A DNA stretch of 49,689 nt. Source: JBPESN01 sp051710625. GTDB lineage: Bacteria; Pseudomonadota; Gammaproteobacteria; Enterobacterales; Enterobacteriaceae. Below the pieces are notes generated by a model that worked only from the letters and a program-made list of their open reading frames with translations, was not told where the DNA came from and searched no databases. Numbering within the stretch: the stretch's first letter is position 1; the number at the start of each line of letters is the position of its first letter. Location of the stretch: the NCBI RefSeq assembly GCF_051710625.1, contig NZ_JBPESN010000014.1:1-49689 (forward strand). Direction: 5' to 3'. Both the position numbers and the translations under genes were made by a program. Shown piece after piece: positions 9,450-18,983 of the stretch.

Positions 9450-11330
9450 TTATTGCATCTGCGCCGCCGCGCCCATTTTAATTTTCGCCTCCGCGCGCAG
9501 GTTCGCCAGCAGCGCATCAAAGGCGACGCCGGTCATCCCCTGATTCAACTGATCCACAAACTGTTTGCGCTGCTGCTCGTCCAGCGTCCGCGGCGTCACA
9601 CTGTCCAGCGCTATGAGTACGATATCGCCCTGAGCATTGCTGGCCATGCCGTAACTGCTCTTGCCATGGGGCGGCGGCACCAGCGTGAAGACGGTCTGCG
9701 CCAGGGGATCGCCCTGATTGGCGGAGTCGAATTGCTGCGGCGCGCTAAAGCTTAGGCCGGCCGCCTGCAGCGTCTCCGTGCCTTTGTCCTGCTTCAGGGC
9801 GACCAGCGCCTTTTCAGCATTGACGCGCGCCTGTTCCAGCGCTTTCGGGCGTTTGACTTCCTGTTCCACCCGCGCACGCACATCCTCAAGCGGCTGCACG
9901 CGTTCGGGACGGTGATCCGCAATACGGATGACAAAAGCGCGGTTGCCGTCCACCGTGATAACGTCCGAGTTGCTGCCCGGCGCCCCGTTGCTACCCAAAA
10001 GCGACCTCCGGAACAGCACCTGTTTCACCGCGTCGTAGTCGAGCGCCGCGGGCACGTCATCGTGACTAAACCAGTCGGTTTGCCGGGCCTTGATGCCGGT
10101 GGCGGTTTCCGCCGACGCCAGCGTCTCGTTATCGTTGCTGGCCGCATCGCTCACTTTTTGCTGCAGCGCATAATAGGCATCAATGGCTTTTTCCTGCTTC
10201 ACTTTCGCCGCCACTTCGTCGTGGACCGCGCTCAGCGGACTGACCTGCGCCTGCTGCATATCGTCCAGACGAATGATAAGGAAGCCTACCGACGATTTGA
10301 TCACTCCCGATAGCTGCTTTTTTTGGCTCAGGTCGGCCTGATTGAGCTCGTCGAGGGTATCGCTGTCGCTCATCCAACCAATATCGCCGCCGTTTTTCGC
10401 CGAGACGACATCAGTGGAATGAGCTTTGGCCAAGGCGGCGAAATCGGCGCCCTGCTGCAGTTGTTTCAGCCAGTCGTTGGCATCGTTTTCGTTTTTGCTT
10501 TGAATGATACTGTAACGTTTACGCCCGGGAACGGTGAACTGGTCGTGATGCTGATCGTACCAGGCCTGAATCTCCTGCTCGTCAACGGTGGTTTTCGCCT
10601 GCATCGCTTCAGCGTCCATCGGGATATAGCTTACCTTAAAGGCTTCCGGAGACAGGTACTGGTTCTTGTGCGCGTTATAGCTCGCCTGAATTTCATCGTC
10701 ACTCGCGGTTTGCTTCTCTGTCAGCGGCGCGATAGCAAACGTTGCCAGACGCGCTTCGCGGGTTTGTACCGCCACCGCCAGCAGCCGGTAGGTTTCTGCC
10801 GGCAGCAGGAAACCGGTGCCGCCTATACCTTCAATCAGCTGCTGGGTAAGTAACTGTTTGCGCATCAGCGCGGCATATTGATCCGGTGACAGCCCCATGT
10901 TGCCGATAAGGGAGCGGAATTTGGCATTATCGAATTTATCCTCGGTGCGGAAGGCCGGGATGGCAAAAATAGCCTGTTTGATTTGATCGTCGCTGATAGC
11001 CAGTCCCAGCTTATCAGCGTACTGATCCAGAAGCGTTTCATCTATCAACTGCGAGAGCACCTGCTGGCGCATCTGGTGCATATAGCCTTCATTGGCCGCC
11101 AACTGGGAGAACTGTTCACCCATGGATTCCTGCTGGCGGTTACGTTCGTTCTGCACCGCTTGCTCCAGTTGCGCACGGCTTATCTGCTGACCGTTCACCT
11201 TGGCGGCGTAGTCGCCATCGCCGCCGATCAGATAGTTGCCTACCCCAGTCAGCACGAATGAAACGGCAATAAGCCCCAGAATAATTTTGAGCACGACGTG
11301 ATTAGCGGCCGCGCGTAAATTGTCCATCAT
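9450..11330 (-). CDS. ppiD: PpiD, periplasmic folding chaperone (parvulin-like)
   Basis: PpiD is anchored in the inner membrane at the SecYEG exit and assists newly exported proteins. The 626-residue product is colinear with E. coli PpiD (623). It has an N-terminal anchor (VVLKIILGLIAVSFVLTGVG, about residues 12-31), SurA-like chaperone helices (AANEGYMHQMRQQVLSQLID), one parvulin domain about 265-355 (DFAALAKAHSTDVVSAKNGG, SVGFLIIRLDD) and a long C-terminal chaperone part. The parvulin domain of this family has little or no isomerase activity. The start offers two adjacent ATG codons (11330, 11327), as in E. coli MMD. It follows hupB, as in E. coli, but has a terminator between. Confidence 0.96.
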   Translation of the reverse strand: MMDNLRAAANHVVLKIILGLIAVSFVLTGVGNYLIGGDGDYAAKVNGQQISRAQLEQAVQNERNRQQESMGEQFSQLAANEGYMHQMRQQVLSQLIDETLLDQYADKLGLAISDDQIKQAIFAIPAFRTEDKFDNAKFRSLIGNMGLSPDQYAALMRKQLLTQQLIEGIGGTGFLLPAETYRLLAVAVQTREARLATFAIAPLTEKQTASDDEIQASYNAHKNQYLSPEAFKVSYIPMDAEAMQAKTTVDEQEIQAWYDQHHDQFTVPGRKRYSIIQSKNENDANDWLKQLQQGADFAALAKAHSTDVVSAKNGGDIGWMSDSDTLDELNQADLSQKKQLSGVIKSSVGFLIIRLDDMQQAQVSPLSAVHDEVAAKVKQEKAIDAYYALQQKVSDAASNDNETLASAETATGIKARQTDWFSHDDVPAALDYDAVKQVLFRRSLLGSNGAPGSNSDVITVDGNRAFVIRIADHRPERVQPLEDVRARVEQEVKRPKALEQARVNAEKALVALKQDKGTETLQAAGLSFSAPQQFDSANQGDPLAQTVFTLVPPPHGKSSYGMASNAQGDIVLIALDSVTPRTLDEQQRKQFVDQLNQGMTGVAFDALLANLRAEAKIKMGAAAQMQ

Positions 11331-11470
11331 GGTGTGACAACACCCCGCTGTAAATGAATGAAACCTCTGCGCTGGTAAACGGTCTACCCGCCTGCCGCAG
11401 CTCTTGGGAGCCGCTGCGCGTTAACGCTAGTTATCTAACAACGCCAACCCTGCCTTGTCAGGCAATTCAG

Positions 11471-11498
11471 AAAAAAAGCGCATTTTGATGATGCGCCT
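11471..11498 (-). terminator. Rho-independent terminator of hupB
   Basis: On the minus strand AGGCGCAT/ATGCGCTT form a stem with a seven-base loop, followed by seven T (A run 11471-11477). It lies about 70 bases past the hupB stop. Confidence 0.85.
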
Positions 11499-11564
11499 TC
11501 TATTCTACCCTACCCGTTTGACTGCGTCAGGTATTAGTCGACACAGGCGAGAACGGGAAAGCCA

Positions 11565-11837
11565 TCAGTTCACCGCGTCTTTCAGCCCCTTACCGGCACG
11601 GAAGCCCGGTACCTTGGCGGCGGCGATGGTAATTTCTTTACCGGTTTGCGGATTACGTCCGGTGCGGGCGGGACGCGCGCGCACGGTGAAAGTGCCAAAC
11701 CCGACCAGCGCAACGTCATCTCCCTGCTGCAGCGACTCGGTAACCGAACCGATGATAGCATCGAGCGCACGTCCGGCAGCCGCTTTGGAAATATCAGCAC
11801 CTGCGGCAATTTTGTCGATTAGTTGTGACTTATTCAC
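11565..11837 (-). CDS. hupB: HU-beta, nucleoid-associated DNA-bending protein
   Basis: HupB is the beta subunit of HU, which bends and compacts DNA. The 90-residue protein is full length: NKSQLIDKIAAGADISKAAA, the core GDDVALVGFGTFTVRARPAR, the DNA-binding arm GRNPQTGKEITIAAAKVPGF, and ending GLKDAVN. Translation starts at a GTG (11835-11837), as in E. coli, preceded by GAGGGG; an upstream in-frame open extension to 12041 has no family match. It lies between lon and ppiD on the same strand. It is intact in a region with many broken genes, consistent with a central role. Confidence 0.96.
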   Translation of the reverse strand: MNKSQLIDKIAAGADISKAAAGRALDAIIGSVTESLQQGDDVALVGFGTFTVRARPARTGRNPQTGKEITIAAAKVPGFRAGKGLKDAVN

Positions 11838-11980
11838 TTTTTCATCCCCTCTTGAATTCTCATGTCGCGGCGGATTTTTCCTTAAACGCGACAGCGCAGC
11901 TGTTATATCAAACCCAGTATGTCGGAACAGACTGAACCTGCTCGCTGCCCCGACCCAACAGCTCACTAACTTAACGGTAC

Positions 11981-12025
11981 AAAAAAAGGCTGGCAAGTCC
12001 GAAATGGCCTGCCAGCTCCTTTTTA
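11981..12025 (-). terminator. Terminator of lon, possibly bidirectional
   Basis: GCTGGCA (11989-11995) pairs with TGCCAGC (12010-12016); the stem is flanked by seven A on the left and by five T on the right. It could stop transcription in either direction. It follows the lon stop by about 25 bases. Confidence 0.8.
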
Positions 12026-12048
12026 CTGGTTTATTTTGCATAAACCCC

Positions 12049-14409
12049 TTATTTTACAGTTTCGGGCGCCACTTCGATGCCGAAAAACGCATTCTGTAGC
12101 GCCAGATTCAGGACTTCGTCGATACGCTGTGCCGGATGAATGTCCAGATCGTTTATCACGTTGGGCGGCATATCTTCCAGGTCGCGCTTGTTCTCAAACG
12201 GAATCAGAACGGTTTTTATACCGCCGCGGTGCGCCGCCAGCAGTTTCTCCTTCAGCCCGCCGATGGGCAGTACCTGACCGCGCAGTGTTATTTCACCGGT
12301 CATCGCCACGTTGGCTTTGACCGGATTGCCGGTCAGGCAGGACACCAACGCGGTACACATCGCGATACCGGCGCTGGGACCGTCCTTGGGCGTGGCGCCT
12401 TCGGGCACGTGGACATGAATGTCCCGCTTTTCATAGAAATCGGGATTGATACCCAGCTTGTCCGCCCGCGCACGCACCACGGTCAACGCCGCCTGAATGG
12501 ATTCCTGCATCACCTCACCCAGCGAACCGGTATAGGTCAATTTGCCCTTGCCGGGCACGCACGCGGTTTCGATGGTCAGCAAGTCGCCGCCGACTTCGGT
12601 CCACGCCAGACCGGTGACCTGACCGATACGGTTCTCGCCTTCCGCGCGGCCGTAATCGAAGCGCTGAACGCCAAGGAAATTCTTCAGGTTATCGGCGCTG
12701 ATGGTGATATGTTTTGTGCTCTTGTCCATCAGCAGGGTCTTCACCGCCTTGCGGCACAGTTTGGAGATCTCGCGCTCCAAGCTACGCACCCCGGCTTCGC
12801 GGGTGTAATAGCGGATAATCCCCACCAGCGCACTGTCTTCCACCGTCAGTTCGCCTTTTTTCAGCGCGTTGCGCTCAAGCTGCTTGGGCAGCAGATGCTG
12901 ACGGGCGATGTTGAGCTTTTCGTCTTCGGTGTAGCCCGACAGACGAATCACTTCCATACGATCAAGTAGCGGCGCCGGGATATTCATTGAGTTCGAGGTA
13001 GCGACAAACATCACATCGGAGAGATCATAATCCACTTCCAGGTAATGGTCGTTGAACGCCACGTTCTGTTCCGGATCCAGCACCTCCAGCAAGGCTGAAG
13101 CCGGATCGCCGCGCATATCCGAAAACATCTTGTCGATTTCGTCGAGCAGGAACAGCGGGTTTTTCACCCCGACCTTGGACATTTTCTGTATCAACTTACC
13201 CGGCATCGAGCCGATATAGGTCCGACGATGCCCGCGGATTTCCGCTTCATCGCGTACCCCGCCCAGCGCCATACGCACGTACTGACGCCCGGTCGCCTTG
13301 GCGATGGACTGACCGAGCGAGGTTTTACCTACCCCCGGCGGTCCCACCAGACACAGGATCGGCCCTTTGATTTTACTGACCCGGCTTTGTACCGCCAGGT
13401 ATTCCAAAATGCGGTCTTTGACGCGTTCAAGCCCGTAATGATCTTTATCTAGAGTCTCCTGCGCTTTGACCAGGTCTTTTTTCACTTTACTGCGCGCGTA
13501 CCAGGGTACCGACAGCATCCAGTCGATATAGCCTCGCACCACGGTCGCCTCGGCCGACATCGGCGACATCATCTTCAATTTCTGCAGCTCCTCCTCGGTC
13601 TTTTCCCGGGCTTCCTGCGGCATTTTGGCCGCCTCTATCTTGCGCTTCAGCGCTTCGTTTTCATCCGGCGCGTCATCCATCTCGCCCAGCTCTTTCTGAA
13701 TCGCCTTCATCTGTTCATTCAGATAGTACTCGCGCTGGCTCTTTTCCATCTGTTTTTTAACGCGATTGCGGATACGTTTCTCCACCTGCAACAGATCGAT
13801 TTCCGATTCCATCATCGCCATCAGGTATTCGAGCCGCTCGGTCACATCGGCCATTTCTAGCACCGACTGCTTGTCGGCCAGCTTCAGGGGCATATGGGCG
13901 GCGATGGTATCGGCCAGACGGGCGGCATCATTGATACTGTTTAACGAGGTAAGTACTTCAGGAGGGATTTTTTTGTTCAGTTTGATATAGCCTTCAAACT
14001 GATTGATGGCGGTCCGCACCAGCACTTCCTGCTCGCGCTCATCCAGCTCGGGTGCGTCGAAATAGTCCGCTTCGGCGCTGAAATGATCGCCGCTGTCCGA
14101 CAGTTCTTTGATACGGGCGCGGGTCAACCCCTCTACCAGCACTTTTACCGTGCCGTCCGGCAGTTTCAGCATCTGCAGAATGGACGATACCGTCCCGACG
14201 GAAAAAAGATCATTGATGCCCGGCTCGTCGGTTGACGCTTCTTTTTGAGCCACCAACATGATTTTTTTACCACTGTCCATGGCTGCTTCAAGACACCGAA
14301 CCGATTTTTCCCGGCCGACAAACAGCGGGATGACCATGTGCGGATAGACCACTACATCGCGCAGAGGCAATACGGGAATTTCTATGCGTTCGGAACGCTC
14401 AGCATTCAT
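12049..14409 (-). CDS. lon: Lon, ATP-dependent protease
   Basis: Lon is a cytoplasmic hexameric protease that removes misfolded proteins and short-lived regulators. The 786-residue product (784 in E. coli) has the N-terminal substrate domain (IEIPVLPLRDVVVYPHMVIP), the AAA+ module with Walker A GPPGVGKTS near residue 356 and Walker B LFLLDEIDK, and the protease domain with the catalytic serine in PKDGPSAGIAM (about 679) and lysine in GGLKEKLLAAHRGG (about 722). No interruption is seen. It is preceded by a sigma-32 type promoter and lies between clpX and hupB, as in other enterobacteria. Confidence 0.98.
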   Translation of the reverse strand: MNAERSERIEIPVLPLRDVVVYPHMVIPLFVGREKSVRCLEAAMDSGKKIMLVAQKEASTDEPGINDLFSVGTVSSILQMLKLPDGTVKVLVEGLTRARIKELSDSGDHFSAEADYFDAPELDEREQEVLVRTAINQFEGYIKLNKKIPPEVLTSLNSINDAARLADTIAAHMPLKLADKQSVLEMADVTERLEYLMAMMESEIDLLQVEKRIRNRVKKQMEKSQREYYLNEQMKAIQKELGEMDDAPDENEALKRKIEAAKMPQEAREKTEEELQKLKMMSPMSAEATVVRGYIDWMLSVPWYARSKVKKDLVKAQETLDKDHYGLERVKDRILEYLAVQSRVSKIKGPILCLVGPPGVGKTSLGQSIAKATGRQYVRMALGGVRDEAEIRGHRRTYIGSMPGKLIQKMSKVGVKNPLFLLDEIDKMFSDMRGDPASALLEVLDPEQNVAFNDHYLEVDYDLSDVMFVATSNSMNIPAPLLDRMEVIRLSGYTEDEKLNIARQHLLPKQLERNALKKGELTVEDSALVGIIRYYTREAGVRSLEREISKLCRKAVKTLLMDKSTKHITISADNLKNFLGVQRFDYGRAEGENRIGQVTGLAWTEVGGDLLTIETACVPGKGKLTYTGSLGEVMQESIQAALTVVRARADKLGINPDFYEKRDIHVHVPEGATPKDGPSAGIAMCTALVSCLTGNPVKANVAMTGEITLRGQVLPIGGLKEKLLAAHRGGIKTVLIPFENKRDLEDMPPNVINDLDIHPAQRIDEVLNLALQNAFFGIEVAPETVK

Positions 14410-14495
14410 AGAGCTCTCTCTTAGTTTAGCTTCCGCCAGGTTTGTGGGATGCGCAAAACTCGGCTTTTGCCCGTTTCAACAATTAAGTATCTGAG

Positions 14496-14524
14496 TATAT
14501 GGGGCCGAATCGCTTACATTCAAC
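14496..14524 (-). promoter_or_regulatory. Heat-shock (sigma-32) promoter of lon
   Basis: On the minus strand GTTGAATG (14517-14524) is followed after 12 bases by CCCCATATA (14496-14504). This matches the sigma-32 elements CTTGAA and CCCCAT-T and the known E. coli lon promoter, which shares the GTTGAATG and CCCCATATACT words. Its distance from the start codon is about 87 bases. Confidence 0.8.
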
Positions 14525-14539
14525 GGCAGCCGGTGATGA

Positions 14540-14563
14540 CAAAACGGGGGATAAAATCCCCCG
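14540..14563 (-). terminator. Terminator of clpX
   Basis: On the minus strand CGGGGGAT/ATCCCCCG (14545-14563, approximate arms) is followed by TTTTGTC. It lies about 45 bases beyond the clpX stop and just upstream of the lon promoter. Confidence 0.75.
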
Positions 14564-14606
14564 CCTGGGCGCTGTCACTCGGCGCGCACACCGCCCCACA
14601 CCCCCG

Positions 14607-15881
14607 TTACTCGCCGGAGGCCTGCTGCGCTTCGTGCTTGCCGTAGATGAGCAACGGCTCCGACTGGCCGGCGATGACCGCTTCGTCGATCACCACTTTT
14701 TCCACGCTGTCCTGGGAAGGCAGTTCGTACATGGTTTCCAGCAGCGCGCCCTCCACGATGGAGCGCAGGCCGCGGGCGCCGGTTTTGCGCGCCATGGCTT
14801 TTTTGGCGATGGCGGTAAGGGCTTCGTCACGGAATTCCAGCTCTACGCCTTCGAGGTTGAACAACGCCTGATACTGCTTGGTCAGCGCGTTTTTCGGCGC
14901 GCGCAGGATTTGAATAAGCGCTTCTTCGCTTAATTCATTCAGGGTCGCGACGACGGGCAACCGGCCGATAAATTCGGGGATAAGGCCGAATTTAATCAGG
15001 TCTTCCGGCTCCACCTGCGCCAGCAGTTCGCTCTCGGTCACTTTCTCCGAGCTGCCTTTGACAGTGGCGCTAAAGCCAATACCGCGGTTAGTTTCGGTGC
15101 GCTGTTCAATCACTTTATCCAGACCCGCAAAGGCGCCGCCGCAGATAAACAGGATCTTCGAGGTGTCCACCTGGAGGAATTCCTGCTGGGGATGTTTGCG
15201 CCCGCCCTGGGGCGGAACCGCAGCCACGGTCCCTTCTATCAGTTTCAACAGCGCCTGCTGTACCCCTTCGCCGGATACGTCGCGAGTGATGGAGGGGTTG
15301 TCCGACTTGCGGGAGATTTTGTCAATCTCGTCGATGTACACAATGCCGAGCTGGACCTTTTGCACATCGTAATCGCACTTCTGCAGCAGCTTCTGGATGA
15401 TGTTCTCCACGTCCTCACCCACATACCCGGCTTCTGTCAGGGTGGTGGCGTCGGCCATGGTGAAAGGCACATCCAGGAAGCGGGCCAGCGTTTCCGCCAG
15501 CAGGGTCTTACCGCTGCCGGTAGGTCCAATCAGCAAAATGTTGCTTTTACCGAGTTCGATGCCGTTATTGGTGTCGCCATTGCGCAGGCGCTTATAGTGG
15601 TTGTAAACCGCCACCGCGAGCACTTTCTTGGCCTTTTCCTGACCGATGACATAATCGTCCAGGTGGTGCCGGATTTCATGGGGCGTCGGTAGCGCGCTGC
15701 GTTCACGATGCGGGGCGACTTCCTTTATTTCTTCGCGGATAATATCGTTGCATAAATCGACACATTCATCGCAGATATACACCGACGGCCCGGCGATCAG
15801 TTTCCGTACCTCATGCTGGCTTTTACCGCAGAAAGAGCAATACAGCAGCTTTCCTGAACCGTCTTTGCGCTTATCTGTCAT
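14607..15881 (-). CDS. clpX: ClpX, AAA+ unfoldase of ClpXP
   Basis: ClpX unfolds substrates and feeds them to ClpP. The 424-residue protein equals the E. coli length. The zinc-binding N-domain shows two CxxC pairs (LLYCSFCGKS and YICDECVDLC). Walker A is GPTGSGKTLLAET, Walker B IVYIDEIDKI. The pore-2 region GGRKHPQQEF and the ClpP-docking loop GIGFSATVKG (IGF) are present, followed by the sensor-2 arginine in ARGLRSIVEG. The ATG at 15881 is chosen by family length; an upstream in-frame Met would add 13 residues. clpX follows clpP in the same direction with a 148-base gap. Confidence 0.98.
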   Translation of the reverse strand: MTDKRKDGSGKLLYCSFCGKSQHEVRKLIAGPSVYICDECVDLCNDIIREEIKEVAPHRERSALPTPHEIRHHLDDYVIGQEKAKKVLAVAVYNHYKRLRNGDTNNGIELGKSNILLIGPTGSGKTLLAETLARFLDVPFTMADATTLTEAGYVGEDVENIIQKLLQKCDYDVQKVQLGIVYIDEIDKISRKSDNPSITRDVSGEGVQQALLKLIEGTVAAVPPQGGRKHPQQEFLQVDTSKILFICGGAFAGLDKVIEQRTETNRGIGFSATVKGSSEKVTESELLAQVEPEDLIKFGLIPEFIGRLPVVATLNELSEEALIQILRAPKNALTKQYQALFNLEGVELEFRDEALTAIAKKAMARKTGARGLRSIVEGALLETMYELPSQDSVEKVVIDEAVIAGQSEPLLIYGKHEAQQASGE

Positions 15882-16029
15882 CAGTAAACCTCTTTCTTTC
15901 GTCTTTGTCCCGCGGGCCAATCAGGGCGACAACGCGACGGCTGAACTCAAAACTGGTCGCCGGAAGCGCTGATGCTTCCGCACGATGCACTACATTAACT
16001 ATAGCCTATCGGATTCCGCCATTAAGCAA

Positions 16030-16653
16030 TTACGTGCGCTGGATTAATACGGAATCCACTAATCCATAGTCTACCGCCTCAGAGGCGGAGAGGAAACGAT
16101 CGCGTTCGGTATCCCGCTCTATTACTTCAAGAGGCTGCCCCGTATGTTTTGCCATCAATTCATTCATCCGCGCCTTGACCTTCAGGATTTCACGGGCGTG
16201 AATTTCGATATCGGTAGCCTGACCCTGAAAACCGCCTAGCGGCTGATGGATCATCACCCGCGAATTGGGCAGGCAAAAACGCTTGCCTTTGGCGCCGGCG
16301 GCCAGCAAAAATGCGCCCATGGAGGCGGCTTGCCCCATACAGAAGGTGCTGACATCAGGCTTGATGAATTGCATAGTGTCATAAATCGACATCCCGGCGG
16401 TGATCACCCCGCCCGGCGAGTTGATGTACAGGTAGATGTCTTTTTCCGGATTTTCCGCTTCCAAAAACATCATCTGCGCCACAATCAGATTCGCCATGTG
16501 ATCTTCGACCTGACCGGTCATGAAGATAATCCGTTCTTTCAGCAGGCGCGAAAAGATATCGTATGAACGCTCTCCGCGTGAAGTCTGTTCCACCACCATC
16601 GGCACCAGAGCCATATGAGGTGCAAAGTTATCTTGTTCGCCACTGTATGACAT
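16030..16653 (-). CDS. clpP: ClpP, ATP-dependent protease proteolytic subunit
   Basis: ClpP forms the tetradecameric peptidase chamber that works with ClpX or ClpA. The 207-residue product matches E. coli in length. The propeptide (MSYSGEQDNFAPHM) precedes ALVPMVVEQ, the start of the mature form. The catalytic serine is in CMGQAASMGAFLLAAG, histidine in VMIHQPLGGFQGQ, aspartate in the ERDTERDRFLSA stretch. It is the first gene of clpP-clpX, behind a sigma-32 type promoter. Confidence 0.98.
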   Translation of the reverse strand: MSYSGEQDNFAPHMALVPMVVEQTSRGERSYDIFSRLLKERIIFMTGQVEDHMANLIVAQMMFLEAENPEKDIYLYINSPGGVITAGMSIYDTMQFIKPDVSTFCMGQAASMGAFLLAAGAKGKRFCLPNSRVMIHQPLGGFQGQATDIEIHAREILKVKARMNELMAKHTGQPLEVIERDTERDRFLSASEAVDYGLVDSVLIQRT

Positions 16654-16803
16654 TATTGTCTCCTAGAAATAAAGCTTTCAGCGCCTGAGTTTCCGATTTT
16701 ACGTGAGGTGCGGCGTCATCTCCATGTCCTAAGAAGTCGCCGGTACGCTGAACGGTTTTCGGCCCGCATCCGCTCTGCGTGGCTTTCTCTTCCTTTTCCC
16801 TCT

Positions 16804-16832
16804 AATTGGGGGATTGTGGCGCTTTTTTCAAG
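16804..16832 (-). promoter_or_regulatory. Heat-shock (sigma-32) promoter of clpP-clpX
   Basis: On the minus strand CTTGAAA (16826-16832) is followed after 14 bases by CCCCAATT (16804-16811). The first element is an exact sigma-32 -35 match and the second is close to CCCCAT-T. It is about 150 bases upstream of the clpP start. The remainder of the 391-base clpP-tig gap (16654-17044) holds only this promoter and the tig terminator. Confidence 0.7.
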
Positions 16833-16960
16833 GCCGCAGCTGTACTATTTCAGCGCCGGACATTGCCGGGTATTTTTGCGGCGCACCTTCTTTTTAACAC
16901 TGCTTACCTGTTAAATATAGCGCTATTTATCACTGTCAATAGTATGAAAAGCTTATTTAA

Positions 16961-16989
16961 ACAAAAAGCCTGCCACCGCAGGGTGACAG
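16961..16989 (-). terminator. Terminator of tig
   Basis: On the minus strand CTGTCACC/GGTGGCAG with loop CTGC is followed by GC and five T (A run 16963-16967). It lies about 55 bases past the tig stop codon. Confidence 0.85.
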
Positions 16990-17044
16990 ACTTTAAGGAT
17001 GACGGCTTAGCCTAAGACCGCGCGCGGTCCGATGACGATGGCGC

Positions 17045-18349
17045 TTACGCCGCGCTCGGCTGCTTCATCAACTCATTGAAGCCGGTTTCTTTTTCTGTCA
17101 CGCGGGCGCTGGCGAGCAGCGCTTCAACCGCTTGTTCTTCCAGCGCTACGTTACGCATGTTGTCCATCAGCTCTTTATTTTTGCCGTAGAACTCGATGAC
17201 TTCTTTCGGATCTTCATAGGCGGACGCCATTTCTTCAATCAGCGAGGTGACGCGGGCTTCATCCGCTTTCAGTTCATGTTTGCGGATGACTTCGCCCAGC
17301 AGCAGACCGACCTTGACGCGGCGCTTCGCCTGCTCTTCAAACAGCTCGCGCGGTAATTCCAGCGCCTGTTTCTCGTTGCCGCCAAAACGCTGTGCCGCCT
17401 GACGTTTCAGCACGTCAATTTCACCGTCGACCAGCGCCGCGGGAACATAGATGTCGTTCGCGTTAAGCAGACCGTCGATAACCTGCGTTTTCACGCGGTT
17501 GCGCACGGCGTTTTTCAGCTCGCGCTCCATGTTTTTACGCACTTCAGCGCGCAGCCCCTCAAGGGAACCGTCAGCAACGCCGAAACGTTTGATGAAAGCT
17601 TTATCCAACTCAGGCAATTCGCGGTGCTCGACTTTTTTCAGCTTAACGGCGAACTTGGCGGCCTTTCCTTTCAGATTTTCCGCGTGGTAGTCTTCCGGGA
17701 AGGTGACGCTGATGTCGAAGCTTTCGCCGGCTTTATGACCGATGACGCCCTCTTCAAACTCGGGGATCATACGGCCCTGGCCCAGGGCCAGTACGAAGTC
17801 GGTGGCTTTGCCGCCGTCAACCGCTTCGCCGTCAATGGTACCCGTGAAGTCGACGGTGACGCGGTCTTCCGCACCGGCGGCATCCGTGGTTTCCTTCCAG
17901 TCGGCCTGCTGTTTTTGCAGCGTATCCAGCATGGTATCGACGTCGGTGTCTTTCACTTCGACATGCGGTTTCTCGACTTCGATGGTGTCCAGACCCGTCA
18001 GTTTAATTTCCGGGTACACTTCAAATTCCACCGCATAGCTGAAATTTTCACCGGTCTTGTATTCGCCCGGGACATAATTCGGCGCGCCTACCGGATTGAT
18101 TTTTTCCTGGATAATGGCGTCGACAAAGTTACGCTGCATCAGGTCGCCCAGCACGTCCTGACGGACGGAGACGCCATAGCGCTGCGCAACGATATTCATG
18201 GGAACTTTCCCTTTGCGAAAACCGTCAATGCGGACTCTTTTGGCGACGTTCACCAATTCGCTTTTCACCGCTTCCTCAATCGTATCGGCGGCAACGGTAA
18301 TGTTTACGCGGCGCCCCAGGCCTTCAGTGGTCTTAACAGAAACTTGCAT
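17045..18349 (-). CDS. tig: Trigger factor, ribosome-associated chaperone
   Basis: Trigger factor docks at the ribosome exit tunnel and holds nascent chains. The 434-residue product (432 in E. coli) has the N-terminal ribosome-binding domain with the signature GFRKGKVPMNIVAQRYG (about residues 43-59), the FKBP-type isomerase domain about 160-245 (AEDRVTVDFTGTIDGEAVDG, MIPEFEEGVIGHKAGE), and the helical C-terminal chaperone domain (HELKADEARVTSLIEEMAS). No defects are seen. It lies between bolA and clpP as in E. coli. Confidence 0.98.
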   Translation of the reverse strand: MQVSVKTTEGLGRRVNITVAADTIEEAVKSELVNVAKRVRIDGFRKGKVPMNIVAQRYGVSVRQDVLGDLMQRNFVDAIIQEKINPVGAPNYVPGEYKTGENFSYAVEFEVYPEIKLTGLDTIEVEKPHVEVKDTDVDTMLDTLQKQQADWKETTDAAGAEDRVTVDFTGTIDGEAVDGGKATDFVLALGQGRMIPEFEEGVIGHKAGESFDISVTFPEDYHAENLKGKAAKFAVKLKKVEHRELPELDKAFIKRFGVADGSLEGLRAEVRKNMERELKNAVRNRVKTQVIDGLLNANDIYVPAALVDGEIDVLKRQAAQRFGGNEKQALELPRELFEEQAKRRVKVGLLLGEVIRKHELKADEARVTSLIEEMASAYEDPKEVIEFYGKNKELMDNMRNVALEEQAVEALLASARVTEKETGFNELMKQPSAA

Positions 18350-18529
18350 CTCGTTACCTCAAAAAATCACAGTGCTCGATCAACGCCAGAAGCCGTTTTC
18401 AAAGAAGTGGTCATCCAGGTCCACTGACGTGAAAATGGCTTCTTTATCCGGGTGGTCTGAGGAATCAAAACCTGTTGCCAGTTGTCGTCAGGAGCATCCC
18501 GAATACCTTCCGGAAATATAAGACGCGGC

Positions 18530-18558
18530 ATTATAGCGGGATAGGGTTTATGAGTCGA
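18530..18558 (-). promoter_or_regulatory. Sigma-70 promoter of tig
   Basis: On the minus strand a perfect TATAAT (18530-18535) is preceded after 17 bases by TCGACT, a four-of-six match to TTGACA. It lies in the 316-base gap between bolA and tig (18350-18665), about 175 bases before the tig start. Nothing else is recognisable in that gap. Confidence 0.6.
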
Positions 18559-18665
18559 GGACGACCCGCAAATTGCGCGCTGCGGGGCGGAAACGTGGTC
18601 AAGAGAAACGGCAGGCGGGCCATCTCCCCGCCCTTCCGGTGCGTTGACCTTTGGCCGTTTACGGC

Positions 18666-18983
18666 TTAAGCAGTCAGGCCGGCGCCCCGGCAAGGGGGTG
18701 ACGCCGGTACCGTATCTTGCAGCCCCTCCCACTCTTTTACGGTGTAGGTGTGCAGCGCCAGCGCATGGACAGGCCCCGCCAGTTCATCCGCCAGAACGCC
18801 GTATATTGCGCGGTGGCGGCTAAGGATACGCTCGCCGTTAAACTGATCGCTGACCAATATCACTTTAAAATGACTCTCAGAGCCCGCCGGGACGTTATGC
18901 CGATAGCTTTCGTCCACGACCTCCAAATACAGCGGAGTAAACTCTGCCCTGATTTTTGTTTCTATTTGCTCGCGCATCATCAT
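18666..18983 (-). CDS. bolA: BolA, stress-response regulator / iron-sulfur partner
   Basis: BolA affects cell shape and stress gene expression and can bind iron-sulfur clusters with monothiol glutaredoxin. The protein has 105 residues, equal to E. coli, and is colinear: MMMREQIETKIRAEFTPLYL, then VVDESYRHNVPAGSESHFKV with the conserved His, HALALHTYTVKEWEGL, ending SPPCRGAGLTA. It is upstream of tig on the same strand and divergent from yajG. Confidence 0.96.
   Translation of the reverse strand: MMMREQIETKIRAEFTPLYLEVVDESYRHNVPAGSESHFKVILVSDQFNGERILSRHRAIYGVLADELAGPVHALALHTYTVKEWEGLQDTVPASPPCRGAGLTA

Noticed and set aside
12136..12969. Long plus-strand open frame (277 codons) opposite lon
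   Set aside because: It is the mirror of the lon coding sequence, has a His/Arg/Gln-rich composition and no family match.
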